From an uncultured Oscillospiraceae bacterium (lineage in GTDB: Bacteria; Bacillota; Clostridia; Oscillospirales; Oscillospiraceae), in contig CANQBA010000030.1 of the NCBI GenBank assembly GCA_947589545.1, positions 1-43,775 of the forward strand: a DNA stretch of 43,775 bases, given 5' to 3'. The notes beneath the pieces are model-generated. The model was not told the DNA's origin. It worked only from the letters and a program-made list of their open reading frames with translations, and searched no databases. The position numbers and the translations under genes were made by a program. Position 1 is the stretch's first letter, and each line of letters begins with the position of its first letter. Below, piece by piece: positions 9,191-16,532 of the stretch.

Positions 9191-9317
9191 ACGGGCCGCA
9201 TTGGGGCCCCCGCGCGGCTGTCGCCGCGTGGGGATAGGAGGAGCGAACCGTGCGAGTGAGGGCGAACACTTGCAGCCCGAGCCATCGCCGGTTCCGCGAC
9301 GACGTCGGCCGGCCCGT
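9191..9317 (+). ncRNA. Candidate structured RNA module R1, copy 1
   Basis: A 68-nt core (9236-9303) is repeated at 16209-16142 on the minus strand with one difference. Five elements can be drawn: closing stem ACGGGCC (9191-9197)/GGCCCGT (9311-9317); a hairpin at 9208-9233 with a 10-bp stem; GCGAACC (9243-9249) pairing with GGTT-C-CGC (9290-9297); hairpin TGCGAGTG (9251-9258)/CACTTGCA (9267-9274); and a possible pseudoknot from GGCGA in that hairpin's loop to TCGCC (9285-9289). The closing stem and first hairpin have other sequences in copy 2 but still pair. No promoter is obvious upstream. It does not match an RNA family I know. Confidence 0.55.
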
Positions 9318-9355
9318 TCCTTCGTCTACCACCCAACTTTCATCATACGCCGTAG

Positions 9356-9413
9356 GGGCCGCCTCTCTTGGCGGCCCGCCGAATTCCCGGCGCATTTCAT
9401 ACAACGCACCCGT
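9356..9413. repeat. GC-hairpin repeat copy d joined to 34-bp repeat R4
   Basis: GGGCCGCC / GGCGGCCC at 9356-9377 is followed at 9380-9413 by a 34-bp unit starting CGAATTCCCGGCGCATTTC. The unit recurs at 29246-29279 with 2 differences, there placed before a GC hairpin instead of after it. Its first 15 bases recur at 12365-12379. The 455-bp gap between the PL9 gene and recG holds only these repeats, R1 and the recG promoter. Confidence 0.65.
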
Positions 9414-9451
9414 GGCCCTCCCATTTTCTCCTTCCCATTCGGAAAAATTTG

Positions 9452-9460
9452 TGCTACAAT
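9452..9460 (+). promoter_or_regulatory. Extended -10 promoter for recG
   Basis: TG-C-TACAAT, an extended -10 box (TGnTATAAT) 32 bp before the recG start. No good -35 is visible, which is usual for extended -10 promoters. Confidence 0.5.
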
Positions 9461-9492
9461 GGGTTACAGTAGAACGTGAAGGGGGGAGAGCC

Positions 9493-11550
9493 GTGGGCGT
9501 GCTGGAAACGGAAGTCCAATTCATCAAGGGCGTGGGGGAGCAGCGGGCCAAGGCCTTCGCCAAGCTGGGCGTGGAGACGCTGCGGGATCTGGTGATGGCC
9601 TTTCCCAGGGCCTATGACGACCGGACGGCGGTCAAGACCATCGGGGAGCTTCAAATCGGGGAGATGTGCTGTGTCAGCGCCACGGTGGCCGCACCCGCCA
9701 GGCTTTCCCGGGTGCGCCGGGGCCTGGAGATCACCAAATGCGCGGTGGTGGACGAGACGGCCCGGATGAACGTGGTCTTCTTCAACCAGAGCTACGTGGG
9801 GAAGAACCTGATCCCCGGCGAGAGCTACATCTTCTATGGCCGGGTGGGGGGCCGCATCGGCGCGCCGGAGATGCAAAATCCGGTGATGGAACGGGAAGCC
9901 CTGCCGCCGGCCTTCACCCGCCGCATCGTGCCCGTTTACCGGATGACCGCCGGCCTCTCCCAGCGGGTCTTCGCCAACGCCGTCCGCCAGGGCCTGGAGA
10001 AATGCGGCGAGGCGCTGCCCGAACAGCTGCCGGAGAGCGTCCGCAAGCGCTACAAGCTTGCCCAGACCCGGTTCTCCTACGAGAATATCCACTTTCCCCG
10101 GGACGCGGAGAGCCTGGAGCTGGCCCGCCGCCGGCTGATCTTTGAGGAATTTTTCGTTCTGAGCTGTACCCTGTCCTTCCTGCGCTCCCGCCAGCGGGAG
10201 AAGTCCGGGAAACGGGTGTCCGTGCCGGACATGGCCCCCTTCTACAAGGCTCTGCCCTACGCGCTGACGGGGGCCCAGAAACGCGCCGTGGAGGATATTT
10301 TGCGGGATCTGGCGGGGGAGCGCCCCATGTCAAGGCTTGTGCAGGGGGACGTGGGCTCCGGCAAGACGGCGGTGGCCGCCGCCGCGGCCTACGCGGTCGT
10401 TCAGGACGGCCGTCAGGCGGCCTTCATGGCCCCAACGGAGATCCTGGCGGAACAGCACTACCAGACCCTTTCAAAGCTCCTGGCGCCCCTGGGCGTCCGT
10501 GTGGGCCTGCTCACCGGGGGCCTGACGGTCAAACAGAAGCGGGAGGAGCAGGGGCGGCTCCGCTCCGGCGAGACCCAGCTCGTCATCGGCACCCATGCCC
10601 TGATCTCTGAGAGCGTGGAATTTGCCGACCTGGGCCTGATCATCGCCGACGAACAGCACCGCTTCGGCGTCCAACAGCGGGCGGCCCTCTCCGACAAGGG
10701 CGACACGCCCCACGTGCTGGTCATGTCCGCCACGCCCATCCCGCGCACCCTGGCTCTCATCGTCTACGGGGATCTGGACGTGTCCGTCATCGACGAGCTG
10801 CCCCCGGGCCGCCAGACCGTGGACACGTTCCTGGTGGGGGAGGACAAGCGCCAGCGGCTCTATGCCTTCGTCCGCAAGCATGTGGCCCAGGGCCGCCAGG
10901 TGTTCATTGTCTGTCCGGCGGTGGAGGAGTCCGAGGAGAACCCGGACGGGCTCAAGTCCGTGAAGGAGTACGCCCGGGAGCTGTCCGAGAAGGTCTTCCC
11001 CGACCTGCGGGTGGCCCTGGTCCACGGGAAGCTGAAGCCCAAAGAGAAGAATGAGGTGATGGCCTCCTTCGCGGCGGGGGACGTGGATATCCTGGTTGCA
11101 ACCACGGTCATCGAGGTGGGCGTGGACGTGCCCAACGCCACGCTGATGGTGGTGGAGAACGCCGACCGGTTCGGCCTCTCCCAGCTCCACCAGCTCCGGG
11201 GGCGCGTGGGGCGCGGGCCGTATAAATCCACCTGCGTGCTGATCCGCTCCGGCGGGGGCGAGGCCGCCACAGAGCGCCTCCGGGCCTTCTGCCGGACAAA
11301 CGACGGCTTTAAGATCGCCGAGGAGGATCTGGCCATCCGCGGCCCCGGGGACTTCTTCGGCTCCCGCCAGAGCGGTCTGCCCGACATGAACATCGCCAGC
11401 TTCGCCACGGATCTCGACATGCTCCGCTCCGCCCAGACCGCCGCCAAAGAGCTGCTGGAGGACGACCCCGGCCTTGCAAAGCCGGAGAACGCCCCCCTCC
11501 GGGAGAGCGTATCCCGGATGCTGGAGAAAAACAGGGGGACACTGAACTGA
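9493..11550 (+). CDS. recG: ATP-dependent DNA helicase RecG
   Basis: Branch-migrating helicase that regresses stalled replication forks and processes Holliday junctions. With GTG 9493 as start (purine-rich GGGGGGAG just upstream) the protein has 685 residues, the usual RecG size; the longer open frame upstream translates repeat DNA. The N-terminal wedge/OB domain begins with FIKGVGEQRAKAF. Walker A GDVGSGKT is at 285-292, DEQH at 386-389, followed by SATPIPRTLAL and the helicase C-terminal motif QLRGRVGRG. The stop codon shares its A with the ATG of the next gene (TGATG), so the two are translationally coupled. GTG 9499 is a possible alternative start. Confidence 0.96.
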   Translation: MGVLETEVQFIKGVGEQRAKAFAKLGVETLRDLVMAFPRAYDDRTAVKTIGELQIGEMCCVSATVAAPARLSRVRRGLEITKCAVVDETARMNVVFFNQSYVGKNLIPGESYIFYGRVGGRIGAPEMQNPVMEREALPPAFTRRIVPVYRMTAGLSQRVFANAVRQGLEKCGEALPEQLPESVRKRYKLAQTRFSYENIHFPRDAESLELARRRLIFEEFFVLSCTLSFLRSRQREKSGKRVSVPDMAPFYKALPYALTGAQKRAVEDILRDLAGERPMSRLVQGDVGSGKTAVAAAAAYAVVQDGRQAAFMAPTEILAEQHYQTLSKLLAPLGVRVGLLTGGLTVKQKREEQGRLRSGETQLVIGTHALISESVEFADLGLIIADEQHRFGVQQRAALSDKGDTPHVLVMSATPIPRTLALIVYGDLDVSVIDELPPGRQTVDTFLVGEDKRQRLYAFVRKHVAQGRQVFIVCPAVEESEENPDGLKSVKEYARELSEKVFPDLRVALVHGKLKPKEKNEVMASFAAGDVDILVATTVIEVGVDVPNATLMVVENADRFGLSQLHQLRGRVGRGPYKSTCVLIRSGGGEAATERLRAFCRTNDGFKIAEEDLAIRGPGDFFGSRQSGLPDMNIASFATDLDMLRSAQTAAKELLEDDPGLAKPENAPLRESVSRMLEKNRGTLN

Positions 11551-12329
11551 TGTTACCGGAAAAGCTTGAAAAGCTCCTGGGCGGCGCGACGGGATCCATG
11601 GATACGGTGGGCCAGTCCGGCGCCTCCGTGTGGCTCTACCCGGAGGCCGTGCTGAAGATCTCCCGGGACGACGACGCCGCCCGCCGGGAGGCCGGGATCA
11701 TGACGTGGCTGCGGGGAAAGCTCCCTGTGCCGGAGGTGCTGGCCTGTGAGCGGGAGGGGGGATATCAATACCTGTTGATGACCCGCCTGCCCGGGAAAAT
11801 GCTGTGCCACGGGGACGTGCTGGCCGATCCCCGCCTTGTCACCGGTCTTATGGCCCAGGCGCTGGAGACGGTGGGTGCGGTGGATATTGCCGGGTGCCCG
11901 TACATGGCGGATCTGGACACAGAGCTGGCCTTGGCCCGGGAGCATGTGGAGAGGGGAGAGGTGGACGCTGCCAACACCGATCCCGCCACCTTCGGCCCCG
12001 GAGGCTTTCGGGATCCGGCGCACCTGCTGGCCTGGCTGGAGGACAACCGCCCGGAGGAGGAGCGGCGCTTTACCCACGGGGATATGTGCCTGCCCAACAT
12101 CTTCACCGAAAACGGCAGGCTCTCCGGCTTACTCGACCTGGGCGGCGCGGGGATCGGCGACCCCTGCCGGGACTACGCCATCGCCCGCCGGAGCCTTCAC
12201 GACAACCTGGACGGCCATTACGGCCACACCTGCCCCGGCTTTGACGCCAATACCCTGTTTGACATGCTGAACCTGACCCCAAACCCGGACAAGCTGCGCT
12301 ATTACGCCCTGTTGGACGAGCTGTTTTGA
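11550..12329 (+). CDS. Aminoglycoside 3'-phosphotransferase-like kinase
   Basis: Small-molecule kinase with the eukaryotic-protein-kinase-like APH fold, 259 residues, typical of APH(3') proteins. The N-lobe has VWLYPEAVLKIS with the ATP-binding lysine. The Brenner motif THGDMCLPN gives catalytic Asp178, and LLDLGGAGIGD carries the metal-binding Asp. It overlaps the recG stop by one base. Its last 28 bases overlap the 3' end of the convergent DUF1376 gene. APH homologues often act on substrates other than antibiotics, so resistance is possible but not shown. There are no transposon ends nearby, and codon use resembles the neighbours, so it looks resident. Confidence 0.8.
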   Translation: MLPEKLEKLLGGATGSMDTVGQSGASVWLYPEAVLKISRDDDAARREAGIMTWLRGKLPVPEVLACEREGGYQYLLMTRLPGKMLCHGDVLADPRLVTGLMAQALETVGAVDIAGCPYMADLDTELALAREHVERGEVDAANTDPATFGPGGFRDPAHLLAWLEDNRPEEERRFTHGDMCLPNIFTENGRLSGLLDLGGAGIGDPCRDYAIARRSLHDNLDGHYGHTCPGFDANTLFDMLNLTPNPDKLRYYALLDELF

Positions 12330-13066
12330 CGAATTCCCGGGGGATCACCGTCCGGCCTATCCCACGAATTCCCGGCGCACCGCCCCAAATCCGACGGCCG
12401 GGACGGCGGGGACAGCGTACCCGCGAAATAGCCGGGGTGGAGCTGTAGAAACCGTTGCGTCGCCATACGGCTTACTTGCTTGGGCGAGCTGGCGGGTAAG
12501 GCCGCGCTGATCTCCTCCCGGAGCCGCCGCATCTCCGCCTCATAGTCGAACTCCACCTGCTTGACCGCTTCTGTCTTGCCGGTTGAAGCTTTCCACACAC
12601 TTTCAACACTCTCTCCACCGGGTTTTCCACATGTTTTTCCACAGGCCGTGCCGGCGGGGGCGGGCGTGGACTTTTTCTTTTCTTGATTTTCTTTTTCCGT
12701 TTCCTTTTCCGTTTCTATTTCTATTTCTTTTTCTATTTCTGTTTCTGTTTCTATAGGCAATGCCGTGGCATTGCCGGCCCACCGCTTGCGGCTGATCTCG
12801 GCCTGACGCTGAGAATATTTTTTTCGCCGCTGGATCTCGAAATCCGCCCGCTCATTGTAATATCTCCCGTCCTCGTCTACGCTGAGCAGCCTCATGAGAT
12901 TGTTGGACAGATAGCCTACGGCAGTCTCCATCGCCTCCAGCTCCAGATGGCCGTGCTGCTGCTGAAGGCAGATGAGGGTGATGAACTGTCCGCGCTCCTC
13001 CATGGACAGAAGATATGTAGCGCTGAGAAAGTCCGATGTGTATAAAAGCATCGCCGGGTCTTTCAA
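12302..13066 (-). CDS. DUF1376 (YdaU-like) phage-type protein, orphan
   Basis: 254 residues from TTG 13066, which lies 7 bases after AAAGGAGGG; longer upstream reading is rejected. The N-terminus (KDPAMLLYTSDFLSAT, then SMEERGQFITL) is the DUF1376 domain, found in phage replication or replisome-organiser-like proteins. Residues about 105-130 form a Glu/Lys/Thr/Ile repeat tract encoded by an imperfect hexanucleotide array (plus strand about 12670-12754). The C-terminal part (about 150-254) is low complexity, and its last 25-30 residues are encoded by R4-type repeat DNA, so the original end may be lost. There are no other phage genes nearby. A perfect SigA promoter precedes it. Function here is unknown. 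Confidence 0.75.
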   Translation of the reverse strand: MKDPAMLLYTSDFLSATYLLSMEERGQFITLICLQQQHGHLELEAMETAVGYLSNNLMRLLSVDEDGRYYNERADFEIQRRKKYSQRQAEISRKRWAGNATALPIETETEIEKEIEIETEKETEKENQEKKKSTPAPAGTACGKTCGKPGGESVESVWKASTGKTEAVKQVEFDYEAEMRRLREEISAALPASSPKQVSRMATQRFLQLHPGYFAGTLSPPSRPSDLGRCAGNSWDRPDGDPPGIRQNSSSNRA

Positions 13067-13106
13067 AAACCGTCCCTCCTTTGGACTCGTTTTATTGGAT
13101 GCTAGT

Positions 13107-13135
13107 ATTATACCATAAACAAAGTAAGATGTCAA
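13107..13135 (-). promoter_or_regulatory. Perfect consensus SigA promoter of the DUF1376 gene
   Basis: On the minus strand TTGACA, 17 bases, TATAAT, ending 40 bp before the TTG start. All twelve hexamer positions and the spacing match the vegetative consensus. Confidence 0.88.
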
Positions 13136-13177
13136 GAGAAATACTTAAAAAAGATTAAAAGATTTTCAGATAAAGCA

Positions 13178-13213
13178 AGCCCCCGTCGGAGAACCGGCGG
13201 GGGCTGTGTTTTT
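13178..13213. terminator. Terminator between the uracil permease and DUF1376 genes
   Basis: 12-bp stem AGCCCCCGTCGG / CCGGCGGGGGCT with one G-T pair and loop AGAA. It is followed by TGTGTTTTT on plus and by a T-rich stretch on minus. On the minus strand it ends the permease transcript. Confidence 0.82.
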
Positions 13214-13226
13214 GGATTCCGGCTGT

Positions 13227-14549
13227 TTATTTGGCCTTTTTCCCGGAGAGCAGGAGGTTGGTAAGGATGCCCAGGATCAGGGCGCAGGCCACCTCGGTGA
13301 TGGTGACCTTGCCGAAGGAGACGGCCATGCCGCCCACGCCGGCGATGAGGATAACGGACACCACGAAGAGGTTGTGGTTGTCGCCCAGATCCACGTGCTG
13401 GATCATCTTAAGGCCCGAGACGGCGATGAAGCCGTAGAGGGCGATGCAGACGCCGCCCATGACGCAGCTGGGGATAGTGGCCAGGAAGGTGGCGAAGGGG
13501 CCGAAGAAGCTGATGACGATGGCGAGAACGGCGGTGTAGACGATGGTGATAACGGAGGCGTTGCCGGAGATAGCCACACAGCCCACGCTCTCGCCGTAGG
13601 TGGTGTTGGGGCAGCCGCCGAAGATGGCGCCGGCGATGGATCCCACGCCGTCGCCCAGGAGCGTGTTGGCAAGGCCGGGATCCTTCAGAAGATCATGGCC
13701 GATGATGGAGGAGAGGTTCTTGTGGTCGGCGATGTGCTCGGCAAAGACCACGAAGGCCACGGGGGCGTAGGCCACGGCCAGGGTGGCGAGGTAAGTGCCG
13801 GTGATGCCCTTGAGGCCCTTGGCGGCCTTGAGGAAGGTGAAGTCGGGGATCCAGGTCATGGAGTCGAACTTACTGAAATCGATGATCTGCAGGGCAACGT
13901 TATCGCTGGCCCGGCCGATGAGGGTGAAGCACAGGGCCACCAGATATCCGGCCAGGATGCCGATGATGAAGGGGATCATCTTCACCATCTTCTTGCCGTA
14001 CACGGAGCAGGCCATGGTCACGCCCAGGGTCACCAGGCCGCAGAGGATGCACACATAGGTGGAGGCGCCGTTCTGCACGGCCCCGGAGGTGCCCAGAAGG
14101 TCGCCCACGGCGTTGCCGGCCAGGCTCAGTCCGATGATAGCCACGGTGGGCCCGATGATGACGGGAGGCATCAGCTTGTCGATCCAGCGGACGCCCACGG
14201 CCTTGATGACCAGGGCGATGACCACGTACACAAGACCGGCGATGAGGGCGCCCACGATGAGGCCCGCGTAGCCGATCTCCACGGAGACGGCGCCGGCGAA
14301 GGCGGCGTTCATGGAGCCGATGAAGGCGAAGGAGCTGCCCAGAAACACGGGGCTTTTGAAGCGGGTGAAGCACAGGTACACGATGGTGCCCACGCCGGCG
14401 CCGAAGAGAGCGGCGGTCTGGCTCATGCCGTTGCCGATGATGCCGGGCACCGCGATGGTGGCCGCCATGATAGCCAGCAGCTGCTGGAGGGCGAAGACCA
14501 GGGTGCGGGCAAAGCCGGGCTTGTCCTTGATGTTGTAAGTAAGATTCAT
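13227..14549 (-). CDS. uraA: Uracil permease, NCS2 (UraA) family
   Basis: Proton-coupled uracil importer in the cytoplasmic membrane, 440 residues and about 14 TM segments, the family norm. Hallmarks are GMSQTAALFGAGVGT in the first third and the NCS2 signature GGCPNTTYGESVG in the last third, whose Glu contacts the nucleobase. The ATG is preceded by GGGGAGG. It is a single gene between its own promoter and a strong terminator. I saw no clear PyrR attenuator in the short leader. Xanthine or other nucleobase specificity cannot be fully excluded, but the sequence is closest to uracil carriers. Confidence 0.9.
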   Translation of the reverse strand: MNLTYNIKDKPGFARTLVFALQQLLAIMAATIAVPGIIGNGMSQTAALFGAGVGTIVYLCFTRFKSPVFLGSSFAFIGSMNAAFAGAVSVEIGYAGLIVGALIAGLVYVVIALVIKAVGVRWIDKLMPPVIIGPTVAIIGLSLAGNAVGDLLGTSGAVQNGASTYVCILCGLVTLGVTMACSVYGKKMVKMIPFIIGILAGYLVALCFTLIGRASDNVALQIIDFSKFDSMTWIPDFTFLKAAKGLKGITGTYLATLAVAYAPVAFVVFAEHIADHKNLSSIIGHDLLKDPGLANTLLGDGVGSIAGAIFGGCPNTTYGESVGCVAISGNASVITIVYTAVLAIVISFFGPFATFLATIPSCVMGGVCIALYGFIAVSGLKMIQHVDLGDNHNLFVVSVILIAGVGGMAVSFGKVTITEVACALILGILTNLLLSGKKAK

Positions 14550-14607
14550 GCTGTTTTTCCTCCCCTTTGAACGTATAGTTGATAAGATTTGGAATCACGC
14601 TGTTGAA

Positions 14608-14637
14608 AATATAGCACCGTATCCGCGCCCGTGTCAA
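14608..14637 (-). promoter_or_regulatory. SigA-type promoter of uraA
   Basis: Minus strand TTGACA, 18 bases, TATATT, about 58 bp before the uraA ATG. Confidence 0.75.
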
Positions 14638-14731
14638 GGGGATCGTGGCAACGGATCGATTTTTGTCGAAAAAGATAAAAAAACCGCGGAACAGATGCGA
14701 AAATCGGTATAAAATTCTTTGCCGGAAACGG

Positions 14732-14760
14732 TTGCAATAAACCGGTAAAAGGTTTAAAAT
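14732..14760 (+). promoter_or_regulatory. SigA-type promoter of lysA
   Basis: TTGCAA, 17 bases, TAAAAT, 33 bp before the lysA ATG. The leader is too short for a lysine riboswitch. Confidence 0.68.
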
Positions 14761-14793
14761 AAATGTGTATTTTCACTTTGGAGGGATAAATCA

Positions 14794-16032
14794 ATGAAGA
14801 CCCCTTTCGCGACAAAGGAGAAGTTCCAGGAGATCGCGGCGGAATACGGCACGCCCATCCACATCTACGACGAGCGCGGCATCCGTGAGAACGCCCGCCG
14901 CCTGAACCGGGCGTTTTCCTGGAATCCCGGCTATAAGGAGTATTTCGCCGTCAAGGCGACGCCCACACCGAAGATCCTGAAGATCCTCAAGGAGGAGGGC
15001 TGCGGGGTGGACTGCTCCAGCCTCACCGAGCTTATGATGAGCGAAAGATGCGGTTTTTCCGGCTCCGATATCATGTTCTCCTCCAACGAGACGCCCGTGG
15101 CCGACATGAAGAAGGCCCGGGAGCTGGGGGCGTACATAAACCTGGACGACTACACCCATGTCAAGTTCTTAAACGACATCTGCGGCATCCCCGAGACGAT
15201 CTGCTGCCGCTTCAACCCCGGCGGCGTGTTCTCCGTGGCCAACCAGATCATGGATAACCCCCGGGACGCCAAATACGGCATGACCCGGGGCCAGATGAAG
15301 AGCGCCTACCGGGACCTGCTGGCCCTGGGGGCCAAAAATTTCGGCATCCACGCCTTTTTGGTGTCCAACGCCATCTTCAACGAGTACTATCCCATGATGG
15401 CCCGCCAGCTCTTTCAGCTGGCCGTGGAGCTCCATCAGGCCACCGGCGCGCATATCGAGTTCGTGAACCTGTCCGGCGGCATCGGCATCCCGTACTATCC
15501 CGACCAGCTGGCTCCCAACATCGAGGTCATCGCCGCCGGCGTCCGGGAGGCCTACAACGAGATCCTTGTCCCCGCCGGGATGGGGGACGTGAAGATCTTC
15601 ACGGAGCTGGGCCGGTACATGCTGGGCCCCTACGGGTGCCTGCTGACCCGCGCCATCCACGAGAAGCACATCTACAAGGAGTACATCGGCGTGGACGCCT
15701 GCGCCTGCAACCTGATGCGCCCGGCCATGTACGGCGCGTACCACCACATCACCGTCCTGGGCAAGGAGGACGCCCCCCACGACCACCTGTACGACGTGGT
15801 GGGGAGCCTGTGCGAGAATAACGACAAGTTTGCCATCGACCGGGAGCTGCCGGAGATCGACACCGGGGATCTTCTGGTGATCCACGACACCGGCGCCCAC
15901 GGCCACGCCATGGGCTACAACTACAACGGCAAGCTCCGCTCCGCCGAGGTGCTCCTGCGCGAGGACGGCACCACCGAGCTCATCCGCCGCGCCGAGACCC
16001 CGGACGATTATTTTGCCACGATGATCTTCTGA
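14794..16032 (+). CDS. lysA: Diaminopimelate decarboxylase
   Basis: PLP enzyme that decarboxylates meso-diaminopimelate to L-lysine, the last step of lysine synthesis. The 412-residue length is normal. An alanine-racemase-type barrel carries the PLP lysine Lys54 in YFAVKATP, the phosphate-binding glycines in NLSGGIGIP, and the C-terminal beta domain contributes DACACNLMRPAMYGAYH. ATG 14794 follows GGAGGG at good spacing. The gene stands alone, with no other lysine genes in the window. Its stop codon is directly followed by the R3 end of the composite repeat. Related ornithine/arginine decarboxylases of this fold are possible but less likely. Confidence 0.88.
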   Translation: MKTPFATKEKFQEIAAEYGTPIHIYDERGIRENARRLNRAFSWNPGYKEYFAVKATPTPKILKILKEEGCGVDCSSLTELMMSERCGFSGSDIMFSSNETPVADMKKARELGAYINLDDYTHVKFLNDICGIPETICCRFNPGGVFSVANQIMDNPRDAKYGMTRGQMKSAYRDLLALGAKNFGIHAFLVSNAIFNEYYPMMARQLFQLAVELHQATGAHIEFVNLSGGIGIPYYPDQLAPNIEVIAAGVREAYNEILVPAGMGDVKIFTELGRYMLGPYGCLLTRAIHEKHIYKEYIGVDACACNLMRPAMYGAYHHITVLGKEDAPHDHLYDVVGSLCENNDKFAIDRELPEIDTGDLLVIHDTGAHGHAMGYNYNGKLRSAEVLLREDGTTELIRRAETPDDYFATMIF

Positions 16033-16325
16033 ATAAGGTGTCCGCCTTATAGGCGGACGGTGATTTGCTTTTCTCCTTTTGGATTTCCAAAAGGAGAAAA
16101 GGCAACAAAAGAGGAAAAGAAACCAGAGGGGGGCTTTCCAAGTCGTCGCGGAACCGGCGATGGCTCGGGCTGCAAGTGTTCGCCCTCACTCGCACAGTTC
16201 GCTCCTCCTTTCCCCATCGGGCCGTCGCCCGATGGGGGCCCCGTCCCCTCTGGACTCCCCCTTTTAAAAACGACCACACAGGGGCCTGCGGGCCCCTATG
16301 TGGAGAACCCCGGGGAACGCCCGCG
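16033..16325 (-). repeat. Composite repeat element, full form (modules R2, R1, palindrome, R3)
   Basis: Read on the minus strand the order is R2 (16325-16281), R1 (16253-16123), a 34-nt hairpin with 16-bp arms (16101-16068, CTTTTCTCC... with a 2-base loop), and R3 (16058-16033, GTCCGCC/GGCGGAC then CCTTATT). R2 here extends into a 13-bp stem, CCACACAGGGGCC/GGCCCCTATGTGG, at 16274-16303. Fragments recur at 3483-3558 (R2+R3) and 9191-9317 (R1). No coding frame is conserved between copies. It could be a non-autonomous mobile element or a family of RNA genes. Confidence 0.7.
16123..16253 (-). ncRNA. Candidate structured RNA module R1, copy 2
   Basis: Closing stem CCAGAGGGG (16123-16131)/CCCCTCTGG (16245-16253) and an 11-bp hairpin at 16212-16237 (CCCCATCGGGC/GCCCGATGGGG) replace the differently sequenced but equally paired stems of copy 1. 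The 68-nt core (16142-16209) differs by one base, which changes a C-G pair to U-G in the inner stem. An extended -10 box about 200 bp upstream on the same strand could drive it. Confidence 0.58.
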
Positions 16326-16448
16326 GGAAGACGGACGCGGGAAGGGGATTTCCTCACGCACGGAATTTTCCCCATATTTTTTCCCCCTCAATGCACAATC
16401 CATCCGTACGGGCCGGACACCCGGCCGGCCTTTGGTTCGATTTTCCGT

Positions 16449-16457
16449 ATTATATCA
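16449..16457 (-). promoter_or_regulatory. Extended -10 promoter reading into the composite element
   Basis: Minus strand TG-A-TATAAT, a perfect extended -10. It points leftwards through R2, R1 and R3 towards the 3' end of lysA. No protein gene lies downstream on that strand, so any transcript would be non-coding or antisense to lysA. Confidence 0.5.
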
Positions 16458-16474
16458 TATACCGCCTCCTTACG

Positions 16475-16512
16475 AGCAATACCGGACTTCCCGCGGGAAG
16501 TCCGGTATTGCT
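16475..16512. terminator. 38-nt perfect palindrome after ftsH
   Basis: AGCAATACCGGACTTCCC / GGGAAGTCCGGTATTGCT, an 18-bp stem with a 2-base centre, 21 bp after the ftsH stop. There is no T tract on the minus side, so it may be a processing or stability hairpin or a protein-binding palindrome instead of a classical terminator. Confidence 0.55.
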
Positions 16513-16532
16513 TATCCTTATGCGCTATTTGC

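Noticed and set aside
9250-9492. An 81-residue N-terminal extension of RecG
   Set aside because: It translates the R1 core and R4 repeat, and the promoter at 9452-9460 lies inside it. RecG homology begins after 9493.
12670-12754. Possible CRISPR array or tandem repeat array
   Set aside because: The 6-base units are contiguous with no spacers and lie inside a coding frame.
14550-14640. PyrR-type attenuator before uraA
   Set aside because: The leader is about 50 nt with no anti-antiterminator or PyrR-binding loop visible.
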